From assembly GCA_027946365.1 (NCBI GenBank), contig JAPEUQ010000007.1, positions 1,736,001 to 1,800,000 on the forward strand: a stretch of DNA of 64,000 nt, written 5' to 3'. Both the position numbers and the translations under genes were made by a program. The notes below the pieces were generated by a model that was not told the origin of the DNA, did not search any database, and saw only the letters and a list, made by a program, of their open reading frames with translations. The DNA comes from Kalmusia sp. IMI 367209 (lineage: Eukaryota; Ascomycota; Dothideomycetes; Pleosporales; Didymosphaeriaceae). The first letter of the stretch is position 1. Each line of letters opens with the position of its first letter. Below, one piece after another: positions 29,827 through 41,844 of the stretch.

Positions 29827-32754
29827 ATGACGTCTTCACCCTCCTCTCTGAGCCTCATCACCCATAAGGAAAAGGTAATGCTGGGTAGCCACCAGGCTGC
29901 ACAGCTTCACTAACTTACTGCAATGTACCTAGGAAGGTGGACCCTGATGAATTTGATGTCCCGGATACAAGCTCCATTCCCTTCATGAACCTCAACGCCG
30001 CGAGTATCTTAGCGCTACACTATTTTCACCCTAACGGCACCTTGAAAGAGTGGGGCAGTGCGGCTTGGAAATTCTTGGGAACTGCGGCGCTAAGGACGCC
30101 AGCGGCGATCAAGAAGGAGGTCCAAGAAGGTGATTTGCTAAGGAGGTCAAGGGAGCTCATCGCAGTGCGTACAATCCAAACCGTACTCTGCACGACTGAC
30201 TGATGAATCAGCCACTTCATGCCAACGCCTTCGCCTACCGACCGTTACCGAACCCATCATGCATTCGATTGCTGGAAGTGAAACCTGGTGGCAATTCGAG
30301 TACGATCGAGTGCGACCTGTTCGTTGTGGACCTGAAAGATGATCCCAAATATACCGCGCTTTCATATAGCTGGAGGTGAGTCTAAGGTTACCACTGGAAA
30401 TTCTTGAGACAATACACTGACTACTGTTCTCCATTAGGAGCGAGTCGCTTATTACCTCTATGCTGATTCCGTCCACGACCGATTTCAAGACCGTCGCAAA
30501 AGCCACCATCAAAAATGGACTTGGAAAGAACTATGATACCATCAGGAACTTCAAGAAACGCTACTTCGGTGACGAGAAACAGGACATCGCAGCAAACAAA
30601 GATTCTACCGACGAAGATGCCCATACGCGTGCAGAAGAACCTGAGCGAATACGAGAAATACTTTGTAACGGACAAAAGATGCGAGTGTGGCCGAACTTGT
30701 TCGATGCCCTTGCTCACTTGCGCCAGAGCCATCCCGGCCGGTATTGGATTGACCAGTTATGTATCAATCAGAAGGATGAGGTAGAAAAGGGTCAGCAAAT
30801 TCAAATGATGGATAGCATCTTCGGCTCAGCGCAGGTAGTGCAAGTTTGGCTTGGATCTTGTTCCCCTTATCTTACTAACGACGTCAAAAATTTGCTAGAA
30901 TCGCCACTGCGACCAGACGTAGAGATAAAACGTGAAAATCCCGAGCTAGTCATGGCGTCCCTACATCTATTGTCATCACTATGGTATGGTTTTATGCCTA
31001 TAGGTTATCCACCGGATGATGCTAACTCAACTTGAAGGTTCGAAAGACTTTGGGTATTACAAGAGACCGTTGTTGCTCGAGATATCTGGTTTCAATTCGG
31101 CAAACATACGTTTAGTTCCGATAATCTGATCAAGACAATCGAATGGGTTGGTCATTCGACCGATGTAAACAGCGAGTATGAAGGCGCGAGATCCTTTACC
31201 TTCTTGATCTTGAAGATGATCAATACTTTTTTTCCGATCATTTACGAGAACATCATACTGGTCCCAGCTCTGCTACGCAAACGGAACGATTTCCAAAATG
31301 GGAAGCGATGGTCTATCTTCGAGTGGCTTGAGATGAGTAAAGTAAGGAAGGCTACGAACGTCCAAGACTACATCTATGCGGGACTCGGACTCGTCCACAA
31401 AGCAACATTGAAGATTGATCCAGATCTTGTCGATGGCGAACATTCTCCGCCTTTATCGTCGCGTCCTGGAACCAATTCGACCCAAATGGATTCTACAGCA
31501 AATGCTTTAGATCGCCCAAAGTGGGAACTATGGCCTGAACTCCGTGCCGATATCCAAGGTGATATCCACGTCCTATTCACTAACTTGGCTGCTTGCGTAC
31601 TTTCTCAACCCCATGGTATCGACATGCTTTCCTTCAGCCAACACAACTCCAAATCAGAGGCCGAAGATAGTGACTTATCGAATCTGCCATCGTGGGTCCC
31701 TACGCCTCGAAGCCGCGAGACTCCTAAATCCCTTACCTTGCTCGACTCAATGGAATTTCAAGCTTCAACCCATTTTCCAAATACCGCCAAAATATCGTAC
31801 GATGGTACCGAGCTGCATCTTGATGCTGCAAAACTAGACACGGTGAAAAGGGTTTCGGGTTCGATTATGGGATTTTTTGGTATAGCTTTTAGGATACTGA
31901 CAGAAGATGAAGAGTTTGTTGGGCCGTTTGACCCTACAGTACTCGAAATAATTGCTCACGTTTTGATTGCTGGAATGCGGGACGAAGTAGGTCTATCATC
32001 GGATGAGGTCTTGCGAGCCTTTCTTCTAGGTTCCAATATCGAGCGTAAGCCGCTTACCGAGCAGATAATGCACATTGAAAGAAAGGAAAATGAAGAGCTC
32101 GTTAAGGCAAAGGAAAAACTAGCAAAAGAATTGAAGAGTAGCGCTGCGCAGAAGTCTGAGGAAAAGAGGAGAAAAATCACAGAAAAGTATGAGAAGGAAG
32201 TGAAACTCTGGGAGCACGACGTTGGAATTAGCGAACACACCATCGACATGATTGAAAAAACCTTTCGGACATTTAGAGCTAAATTCCCAGACGCACCTTG
32301 GCCTGATCAAGATCACGAGCTGAATGAGGAGGATAAAAATCTACTCAAAAAATACGCTAGGAAGTTTATGGCTATCGCGGCACCTCGATCAATATTCATT
32401 ACCGACCGGAATATGATTGGGCTGGGACCAAGCTGGGTAAAGAAAGGAGATGTGGTGATGCTGGTCAAGGGTGGGAAGGTTCCTTATCTTTTCGTGCCCT
32501 TTGACGAACATCTAAAGCGAGATATAGAGAGACTTGGGAAGAAGCGGGACAAGTTGAAGGAACAGGGCGAGAAAGAGGATGATAAGAAGATTAACGAGAA
32601 AGCGCTGGAGAAATTCGAGAGTGATATTAAGAGCAAAGAGGAGAAGATAGGCCAAAAAGATGCTTGGTGGCTTGTGGGCGAGGCGTACGTTGATGGCGTG
32701 ATGAATGGGGAGGCGGCATATTCCAATGAGTTTAGGAGGATGATTGTTGTTTGA
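29827..32754 (+). CDS. HET-domain protein 1 with C-terminal coiled coil
   Basis: Exons 29827-29874 (tentative), 29937-30164, 30212-30375, 30438-30983 and 31038-32754 join in frame to 900 residues. The heterokaryon-incompatibility domain spans about 95-400: RLLEVKPG, YTALSYSWR, then the HET signature YWIDQLCINQKDEVEKGQQI, and FERLWVLQETVVARDIW. A long insert separates the first two HET blocks. Residues about 670-730 form a Lys/Glu-rich coiled coil (ERKENEELVKAKEKL and after), and a second charged stretch lies near the end. The end of the protein holds a LVKGGKVPYLFVPF segment frequent in fungal HET proteins. HET proteins trigger cell death on nonself fusion; this one's partner is unknown. The first exon is the weak point, as its acceptor at 29936 is AAG. 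Confidence 0.82.
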
Positions 32755-33270
32755 GGCATCTCAAATAGTTCGGATCGTTGAGCCGATTGCGTACTTAACA
32801 GCTTTTTTATGATGCCCACGTATTATTCATTAGTTCTAAGTCTAACTTTTACTTAGACAATTATAATTGAGCCTGGGGCTTCCTTGGGTCTAGATGGTCC
32901 CTGAAATGAGCGTCCAGCAAGCAACTGGAAATGAGCGTCTAGCATATCATATATGCTTTGATATCGAGCTGAGGTACACACGGAAGTGAGTGGTACCCTA
33001 GGTAGTAGTATGCATCCAAAGCTGTCAGCCAGCCCTAAATTTTCCGGAAATGAAGTTGCATCTGTCTTGGCGGAAACCTCCCTTATAGTTTTACTCACGT
33101 ATTCAAGAATATGATTTTGATCACGTGAGTGGCTTATTAACCAACATGCCGGCAGGGTGCGCCCGAAGCGAGGGCGTCGACTTTCATGTTCAGCTGTCTC
33201 TAGAAACCCATACGAACGGAACCGCGAATTCGATTTTTGTATCGTTGTCTACACATGCTATGCATGTGAC
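32755..33270. other. Intergenic between two HET genes
   Basis: 0.5 kb between the two co-oriented HET genes. An in-frame stretch upstream of 33271 exists (from 33157), but the ATG at 33271 fits the usual HET start better. No other feature seen. Confidence 0.55.
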
Positions 33271-35686
33271 ATGAAGACATACCACTACTCCCCGCTGCCT
33301 GTAGGATCGCACTTTATTCGGCTTGTGCGCCTGTTACCAGGTTCAGACAAGGATGAAATTCGTTGTGAGATCTTCAACTTCGAGTTACAATCGTCGCGTC
33401 AATCATTCAACTATGAAGCGCTCTCCTACGTCTGGGGCGATGCTGTCAACAAAAAGAAAATTTACATGTCAGATAGCTACCTCGATGTTACGATGAATCT
33501 CTACATCGCCCTACGTCACCTGAGAGAGACTGCCCTGGAAAGAATACTCTGGATTGACGCCATATGTATCAACCAAGAGGACATAATAGAACGTAGCAGT
33601 CAGGTGGCATTTATGGTCAATATCTATGCATCTGCTATAAGGGTTGTTGTCTGGCTTGGAGAAGCGACTAGCGAGAATGCGAGTGAAAGCTGTTTTATGA
33701 CGTTGAGAAAAATTGCGCGAAATGGCCAAGTACAGAAAGAAGACAACAGACGATCTAGAGGGGAGATAAGGCTGTGTCATGAGAAGCCATCGCAGAGAAG
33801 GATATCTCCAGCATTTGATAACAATTGGATAATACCGATAGACGAACAGTTTCTTCAAGAACACGGTATTGTCCCGCTCTTGGAACTTCCATGGTTTAGG
33901 CGTATATGGGTCAGTAATCAACCATACTGTGCCCTATATATGTAGCTCACCACTTCAGATTCTCCAAGAGGTTGCTGCTGCACAGTCGTTGATCTTTGTA
34001 TATGGCCAACACCAAATTACCGGCAAGATCTTCTGTGAGGCTCTGAGAGAATTTCGAAATTCTTATCTGCGGGATGACAGATACCGACGACGACTTTGGA
34101 GACTGATAGTGCCGGTGCTACACCTGATTGACTGGGATGCCTATCCTGGCTTTCATTCGACATTGAACATTCTTCCGTTAGCCGCCATGGTGGATATGTT
34201 CCACACTCATGAGTCGACTGATCCTAGAGATAGAGTGTATGCTCTCTTGGGCATGAGCAGTCAAACATCCTTAGCTATCGATAGAGAAGCTATCGTCGCT
34301 GACTATTCTGTATCTTGGGCAGTTGTTTTCCGTCGACTGATTCGATATATACTCGGGATGAATATTAACATCAAAACCTGGGAAGACCGCGATAAAGCTT
34401 TGATCGATGCTCAAATTATCGTTCTTGGCCGTGTGCGTAGCGTAGTAAATGGCGGTGGGTTTGGCAAGCAAATAATTCAAGTCTGGACGGAGCAACTCAA
34501 TATTTTTTGGCACGACCAGACTGAATCGAGAACAATGGTATGGCAAGCTCGATTCAGCGCTTATGGGAGCGCAAAGAAAATCGAAAACGGAGACTACGTT
34601 GCTTTAACGCAAGGTTCTGAATGGCCAATCATTATTAGAGAATGCCTCGATTACTTCGAAATCATATCGGTCTCTACAGTCGTAGAAAATGTTGAAATCA
34701 GAGGCATTCGCTGTTATGATGGTTGGGAACCGTCAGAGTGGGATATGCCGCCCGAAACCATGTCATACGAGGATGTTTTCTGGCAGGGTCATTGGCTGGA
34801 ATTTTCGGCGCTGATTAATCGCTATCCATATGAGTTCACACTTATCTGGGACTGGGGGACTTTCCAAGTTATTCCACCAAGTAGACGTAAGCGTATCCGT
34901 CGAAACTCCGGCTTAATCGACATACAAAGATACAGTCTTGTACGCCGCGGCTTAGAAACAGAGGATATATCCGGAAAGAGACGACTTCGAAGAGTATCTT
35001 ACATAGCAAGACTTCTGGATGACCTGGATGATGAAGAGGGTCTCAAACTTCTTTGGGTGCAGTTCTGGACCGACTGGACCATTTTGCGAAAGCAAAAGTC
35101 AGTGGAAGACCCTGAGATTGTGTCGTATTTGGAAAAGCTCCGCCTTAGCCGGGTCCACCACAGCATGTGCCGGCGCAGCTCCGAATATGAATGGGTCAGA
35201 CAGCAGTATTGTGAACTTTCCGCGTACGATGAAAACAACCCTCCAACCACATTTGAGTTCCTGGAGCGACATTTTAGCGAAAAACATCTTCTCCGACCAG
35301 GTCTATCCAATTTTATCGAGCTTCCCGAGACTCAGTTCATGCAATTGTTAGCAAAGTTGAACGCAAAGGACTTCGAATGCTATTCACGCGAAGGGTTCTG
35401 TGTAATGCTTCTGTCTCACGGGATGAATGTTACAGAGGCTATGCTAGAGCATGCACTGACACTCAAGGGCCCTTTGGCGAAAGGGATTCTCGACCTCCAC
35501 GCGACAGGCCTCACGATCACAGAACAAATGCTGATCGCTGCGGCAAGCAACTTTCCTTACGCTGACTATATGCTTCTACTTCTCTTTGATCACTTACACG
35601 ACGTCAGCTTTCTCAGCGAAGATGTTTTTAGAGCAGTTGGATTAATCGCTACCTTATTTGTTACGCTAGGTTCTACCATGGTTTAG
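33271..35686 (+). CDS. HET-domain protein 2
   Basis: Two exons, 33271-33909 and 33959-35686, give 788 residues. The start MKTYHYSPLPVGSHFIRLVRL is the classic opening of fungal HET proteins. It is followed by YEALSYVWGD, ERILWIDAICINQEDIIERS and, across the intron, LPWFRRIW joined to ILQEVAAAQ. The second half holds the TDPRDRVYALLGM box typical of large HET proteins. The C-terminus has a diverged repeat of the VTEAMLEHA / ITEQMLIAAA type near 690-760, related to the short repeats seen at the end of other fungal HET and NLR proteins. Function: nonself recognition leading to cell death, by family. It differs strongly from its neighbour, so the pair is not a recent duplication. Confidence 0.9.
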
Positions 35687-36542
35687 GAGGCAAACATTCG
35701 CTATTAAATGCAGGCTGTCTGGATAGTTGCTCCAAGGGCGTCCTTGAAGCTTATGCACAGTGTACTTAGTATATAAGAGTTACATAGTTAAGATAATTAT
35801 AACACTGGAGTCATCTTGGTGGCGATAAGCATTTCTCAATTCAGAACCTAGCATGAATGCTTAGAACTCATCCTCGACCTACTCATGTCAAAATTATGTA
35901 CGGACTCAACCTAATCATCTGTTGACTATACGAATACACTCTTTCTGATACGCATGAGTTTTAGGATAGGTCTTAGCGACCATATGCGAAAGCATAGCAC
36001 GGTATGTTGAACACACCAACGTTGCGAGGTAATCATCGCCAATTACTACAACAATATTCTGGTAGAACGAATATACCTCGTCGAACTTATAGTGCTCTTG
36101 TCTGAGAGTAGACCATCTTCTTACATACCGTGGGGAATCCGAGCATACAGAGCGATCACCAATGGCTGGAAAGCCAACGAAAAAGTAGAAATCACATAGA
36201 GAGCTCGTTCTACGTACATGTTTTGAGTGCATATTCTGCATCATAAGACCTTCCGCAGAGTGCCTCTCGAGCACAAATTCTGGGTTTGGTGGTTGACGTC
36301 ATAGCAGACTGGGAATTGGCTTTCGAGTTGGTCTTCATGGTTGCCCTGTTGAATTAGACATTATCGGAAAGGTTGAGAAAACCGGGAAGATCCCAAATGG
36401 CCAAGAAGCACAGGAATAGTCACATCCTCGGCTATTTGGTGTGGTATTGAGGGAATGCCACAAGGATCAGTGAGTGAGTCGTAAGCAATCTGAACCGCGG
36501 ACTGCAATGAACCACTGCAAAACAGATAGCTTATTTCAAACA
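35687..36542. other. Intergenic, no supported gene
   Basis: 0.86 kb between convergent genes. Frames on the minus strand (35915-36274 and 36361-36552) have no protein-like character. Nothing else seen. Confidence 0.55.
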
Positions 36543-39232
36543 TCAGTGCCATCTGAATGCATCGCCAGGTAGATAGAAGTTTGTGTCTTCGAAAGTAATG
36601 ACACGATCCATATCCAAGAATTGCGCATCCATGAGAGTATCCGAGAGATTCAGCAAGGATTGGTCCTGAAGTGAATGCCCATTGAGAATATCACCGTTCA
36701 ATGACTGGGTTTGGCGGTCTGGAGTTGGGTAGCCTCCATCCAGGAGCGGTGCAGGATAGGGAGAAGGCATGGCTGGAGGTTGTTGCGGGTATCCCTGTCC
36801 TGACTGGGGTTCGGGGTATTGCATTCCAGAATTCACTAAAGACGCAGCAGAATTATTCGGAACGATGCCGTGAGCCGGAGGACGTTGTAAATGCTCTCTC
36901 GGGATAACCGTTCTTGGGCTTGTTGAGTCGTAAACAGCGTTAGCGGTCGATTTGGGACGTTCACTGCCATTACGTATTCGGTCTCGAGATGTCACTGACG
37001 GACTTGTGACTGGGACCGGAGTCGTGGTTGCAAGCGTCCAGATGCCTGGTTGACGACAAGAATGATCATAGAAGTTGAATGTGAACGAGACATTTCGGCG
37101 ACAAGCGTCTAAGAGGTATTCTAGATGATGCGCGTATTTTGCTGCTTGGTCGATAGGAGCCGCTGTTTTTGAGTCCCGCCTCGAACCTAGCTCTGTTTTC
37201 CCTGCAACCCATCTATATGACATATCTTCCAAGTTGCGCTTCATGCGATCAAATTCGGATCTAAGCGGCCTCTTGGTTGTTTGATGTTCATAAAGAAGAA
37301 CTTTAGCTGCGATGAAGGTGCAGAAAGCGAGTTGAGTGTTGACAAACGGAATCAAAGTGTGCGTGAGGAACTTGTTGACAATATTTGATGTCTCGACGGC
37401 AGCATGTTGACAGGTTTGAGCGCTGCATTCCTTTGGCAAGGCAACGAAGTCGCTCCAATCCTTTGGTGGGTAAGCGATGGAGTGATGAAGAAGAATCATC
37501 GATGTGTTGTGCGTGATATGTGCTAGTGTGAGATTTGGGTCCATATTGACTACTTGACGGTCCTGGGATATATCGGAGTCTTTCCATCTAGGGGGTAAGA
37601 ACATCTTCCATTGCACTAGGCGTAGATCAAGCTCTTTGAAGCGTGTCAGCCAACTGATTGCATGTTCCTTATCCTGCCAATTGATCCTTTGTTGTAGGAA
37701 GAAAGTGGTCACTTGGCTGAGCGATTCTGTAGCTTCAACGCAGTAAGCAAATGCACCAAGCTTAGAAGAGTCAATCAAGCCAGTGACGGAACCAGGAGTT
37801 GAGCCTTGTACCGTTTCCGTTACTGTGTCGTCATCGTTGTAATGAGCCGGAACGTTTGCCAGAGATCTTCCTATCCTGCCTGCAGCTTTACTCCAAATGC
37901 CAAAGAAGGGGGTCGTTACAGGCTCTTCTCGAGTGAAATATCCCCCGTCAGCTGGGAGACGTCTGTGTACATCTTCCGACGTGAGTGACGTGTTCCAGCC
38001 TGTGGACACGGAACAAAATCGGTCGAGAAGGAAGATGACCCAGAAGACCCGGCGTCGTTCTTCAAGGGCGGTCCAATCCTGAGTTGGTAGAATGGTCTGT
38101 AGCGGAGTCATGAGTGCGCCATATGATGATACCGTAGGTTCAATCGTCAGCTGAAGGTAATCTACGGTCCGTGTAAGTGACCCAATTAAAGGCCATGCTT
38201 TGACAACATCTCCATCATTGAGCTTTGTAGTATTAGTGATGAATCATTTGTGGAGTGAATAAAGAGTCGGAGCTCACATAGTCAAAAACAATCATGATGA
38301 GAGCCTGTAAGCTTTCTAGGGACATATTCCGCAAAGCCAACGTTTCGACAATGAAACGTGATATCTTCGTTTGGTGTAGGATTTCATCATGGTCCATGTA
38401 CGTAACCTGTTGATCCATGTGACGTAGCGTGACGGCGACCAAGGCATGTAGAACGAGATCAGACCGGCCTTCGAGTCTGGCACCGGTAACAGTGTCACAT
38501 AACCTTTGTTTGTGCACATAAGGTATCCAGTGGTGAAATGAGGTGCAGAAATATTCAGCAACTTTGATGAGTAGAGGCTGAGACGGTAAATAGTCGGCAA
38601 TTTCAACATTCTCAAGCTCGAGGATTGCTGTCGCGAAGGCGGGCGCCTCAAGCTTTCTTTTTCGGGGATTAGGTGCCCGCTCTTCGGGACGTAATGGCGG
38701 CGATGCGATGCGATCTTGCGCACGATCATCCAGTTGAATGGTATCGGGTGTGGTTCCGTCAAGGCTCACTCTATGCTCTGTTGATGTTTGATTGCTGGCT
38801 GTATCATGCCTTCTTTCCACATAGCTATTTGCGGCTTCATCTGCATCGAATTGAGGCCGAATCCGCCCGACCTCATCTAACAGGATCTGTTCAAGAAATG
38901 CTTCACACTCTCAGCAAGTGATTGTAGGAGGAGTGGAGAGACGCACCGACGCGACGCGTCAATCCTTCAAGCGCGCCTGTTTTCAGGCCTGGTTTTTGTT
39001 TGGGGGCGTAAATACATTCCAACGCTACATCGCGATCAGATCCTCTACCACAATGCATTGTTGTATACCTACATAGTCTTAAACAGTGCGAACAAGCAGG
39101 TGTTTCTCTCGAGCACCGTAGTTTTCGCTTTTTGCACGATGTGCACGCAGGGACGTCCTCGGACGACGCCTGCAATGCTGTGCCATCGTCGTCGCGAGCA
39201 TTAATGGAATAATTGGTCCAATTAGCGGTCAT
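36543..39232 (-). CDS. Zn2Cys6 transcription factor with fungal-specific TF domain
   Basis: Exons 39232-39073, 39024-38947, 38900-38278 and 38222-36543 join to 846 residues. The binuclear zinc cluster is complete once the 48-nt first intron is removed: C30, C33, C40, C47, C50 and C57 (C-x2-C-x6-C-x6-C-x2-C-x6-C), followed by a basic linker [17 protein letters not shown] and a short coiled coil. The fungal_trans domain spans about 200-560, with [21 protein letters not shown] as its signature. The last 200 residues are Pro/Gln/Ser-rich and probably activating. It diverges from the DUF2264 gene across 319 bp, next to GH88, GH5 and transporter genes, so it is the likely local regulator (inference). 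Start: first ATG in frame; the frame is open further upstream without an ATG. Confidence 0.9.
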
Positions 39233-39551
39233 CGAGGCTGCATAATCGATTGTTGTGAGATGTTGTGGAGAAGTGGACACGTTCTGTGCCCAGTTTATTA
39301 TGCCGATGCCCGCGAGCGGGACCGAGGAGCCCACTAAATAGTCCCCGCACGATCCGCGTTTCAACCGCTATCCGGCTGGAAAGACTACCATTTGCGGTAT
39401 AGAACTAATATTAACCTTCCAGTCTATCGATATTCTATCGATATCAGTTCGCGCCGAGGTCCATATGAATTAACGTTTCACACCTTCTCCAATTGTTCAT
39501 CTATCACGTGTCCAAATATTCACGCGCCCGTGCGCTATTCACGCTGTCACC
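39233..39551. promoter_or_regulatory. Shared divergent promoter, TF gene / DUF2264 gene
   Basis: 319 bp drive both genes. CCG/CGG triplets lie at about 39350-39375 (CCGCTATCCGG), as expected for zinc-cluster regulators. A direct repeat of CTATCGATAT follows at 39424-39444. Auto-regulation and co-regulation of the two genes is plausible. Confidence 0.55.
39424..39444. promoter_or_regulatory. Direct repeat CTATCGATAT x2, candidate operator
   Basis: Two perfect 10-bp copies, at 39424-39433 and 39435-39444, are separated by one base; each contains the palindrome ATCGAT. They lie 108 bases before the DUF2264 ATG and 192 bases from the regulator ATG. An 11-bp spacing puts both copies on the same helix face. 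Confidence 0.45.
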
Positions 39552-41690
39552 ATGCCACCGCTTGGGCGGTTCTCCGACAACGCTTTCCAAACACAAAATG
39601 ACTTCAAAACCGCGTGTCTATCTCTTCTCCGCGCGTTGAAACCGTATCAATCTCCCGGTGGAGCTCGTATACGACTCCCATTGGTGACAGGCACTCACTT
39701 TGATGACATTGCAGCTCAGCTCGAAGGATTTGCCCGACCACTATGGGCAATTGGCGCACTGCTTCACGGTTCTTGTCTTACGACTGATGAGTATGAAGAG
39801 CTAGCTGAACCATACGTGCGTGGTCTGGCCAATGGCACGAATCCGGATCATGCTGAGTATTGGGGACCCGTTGTGGTGCGAGATCAGCGGATGGTCGAAA
39901 TGGAAATCATTTCTTTCGCTCTACTTGCAGCGCCCGATGCTATGTTCCATCGGCAGACTCAACAAGCTCAAGTGAACATTCGGGACTGGTTGAAGACACT
40001 TAATGAGAAAGATTTTCCGGTTACGAATTGGCTCTGGTTTCGAGTGATGACAAATTTGGCGCTGATCAAGGTGTGTGGCGTGCCTTATGATGATGTGAAG
40101 GAGTACATGAAAGAAGACCTTGATCAGATGGAAAATTTTTACTTGGACGAGGGTTGGTCCGCTGATGGATTTTGGACCGAGGAGGGACGACAAGCAGATT
40201 ACTACTCTGGTAGTTTCGCAATTCAGTTTTCACAGCTACTGTACATGAAGATGGCTCAAGACTTTGATTCAAATCGCTGCCATAGATTCTGCGAAAGAGC
40301 GCTTTCATTCGCATCATCCTTTTGGCGGTACTTCGATGAAAATGGTAAGCATACACCTCGCCATGAAGGGATTTCAAATGGTCGTTCGATCCAATATTAA
40401 CACGCTATAGGCGCCGCAATTCCGTTCGGACGCAGCCTTACCTACCGTTTCGCATTTGCTGGATTCTGGTCCGCGGTCGCTTTTGCAGAAGTGGATCTCC
40501 CAGCACCACTGAACGACTGGGGTATAGTCAAGGGTTTATTAATGCGCCACTTCCGCTGGTGGAGTAAAAAATCCGATATGTTCAATATTGATGGCACCTT
40601 AACGATCGGGTTTGCCTATCCTAACATGTATATGAGTGAAGACTACAACTCACCTCAATCGCCGTACTGGGCAATGAAATCTTTCGTTGCCCTTGGCCTC
40701 CAGTCAGACCACCCCTTCTGGACGGCAGAGGAGAAACCGTTACCTGTTGGCGAGATGAAGCTCACAACTCTGGTTAAGCCTCCTTTGCAGATCGTGTGCC
40801 ATACAAAGCATCACCACTTCCTACTTTCGAGTGGGCAGTTCTGTCCTTGGCCTCTAAAAGCAACGGAAGCCAAGTATGGCAAATTCGCATATTCGTCACA
40901 TTTCGGATTTAGTGTACCCACAGGACCTCTGATACAACAAATAGCACCGGACAGTACACTCGCGCTGAGCAAAGATGGAGGCGATACATGGCGCGTACCT
41001 TGGAAGGTGTCTGACCATCGATTTGAAACCGTCTCGCTAGTCAAAGATGGACATGTCATCGAACAAATTCCCGTTCTCAGCAGCGTTTGGAAGCCATGGA
41101 GAGATGCGGATATTAAAGTCAGGACAAGGCTCATTGCTCCTTGCCAACGATGGCCGGACTGGTATGTTCGAGTGCATGAGATTATGAATTTGGGAACGTC
41201 TACGACCACACTACAGGCGGTACAAGGTGGTTTCGCCATTCAAGGACGCAAACAGGAACGAGAAGGGGTGCTGTCTTCGTTCACCGAAAGTGCTGAATTA
41301 TTCTCAAAGCGCGGTGAAAATGCTTTCGCTGAAGGGACGCAACAGCTTTCTACAGGCGCGCTCATATCCTCTAATGCCGGCGCAAGTGGAATTAGGCACA
41401 TCTTCCCCGCGAATGGGCTATCGCAGTATAACGGCGAAGTGCTAAAGCCTGACTCAAATACTAATCTTATATGGCAGAGGACATTGATTCCTACAATGAA
41501 CATGCAAACGCAACCGATACCAGCAAGTTCAAACGTGATCATTGTTTCGGCTGTATTTTCGATTGGTCGAAGAAATGGGCTTGAGAGGGAATATGACGGC
41601 ATTGACATCGGGCAAAGATGGGAAGACGTTCCTCCCGTACACTTCCAGCATGACGAAACGCGAACGGTGGAGCATATTCTATTAGCATAA
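39552..41690 (+). CDS. DUF2264-family protein, putative carbohydrate-active
   Basis: Exons 39552-40344 and 40411-41690 give 690 residues. It matches the DUF2264 layout over nearly its whole length: an N-terminal all-helical part with FARPLWAIGALLHG near 58, EYWGPVVVRDQRMVEMEIIS, NWLWFRVMTNLALIKVCG and DGFWTEEGRQADYYSG, then across the intron GAAIPFGRSLTYRFAFAGFW and SPYWAMKSFVALGLQSDHPF, and a beta-rich C-terminal part. The fold resembles alpha/alpha toroid polysaccharide lyases and hydrolases, and bacterial genes of this family sit in pectin or uronate loci. No signal peptide, so it is probably intracellular. Its neighbour GH88 also acts on short unsaturated uronides, which supports a role in oligosaccharide breakdown. 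The reaction itself is not known to me. Confidence 0.85.
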
Positions 41691-41844
41691 TAGCTAGATC
41701 GTTTCCATAAATGCATTGAACCTTCACTTCCACTTACAAGTCGCCATTGTAGAAGTCTTGCTTCAAAGTGACTGTCGCCACAGTGTCGTATACGAAAATA
41801 CAAGCCTATCTATAACCACCTCATGCAGGGGAAGCCAAAGAGCT

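Noticed and set aside
35915..36274. 119-residue minus-strand frame between the HET2 gene and the zinc-cluster gene
   Set aside because: No protein-like pattern and no splice-consistent extension.
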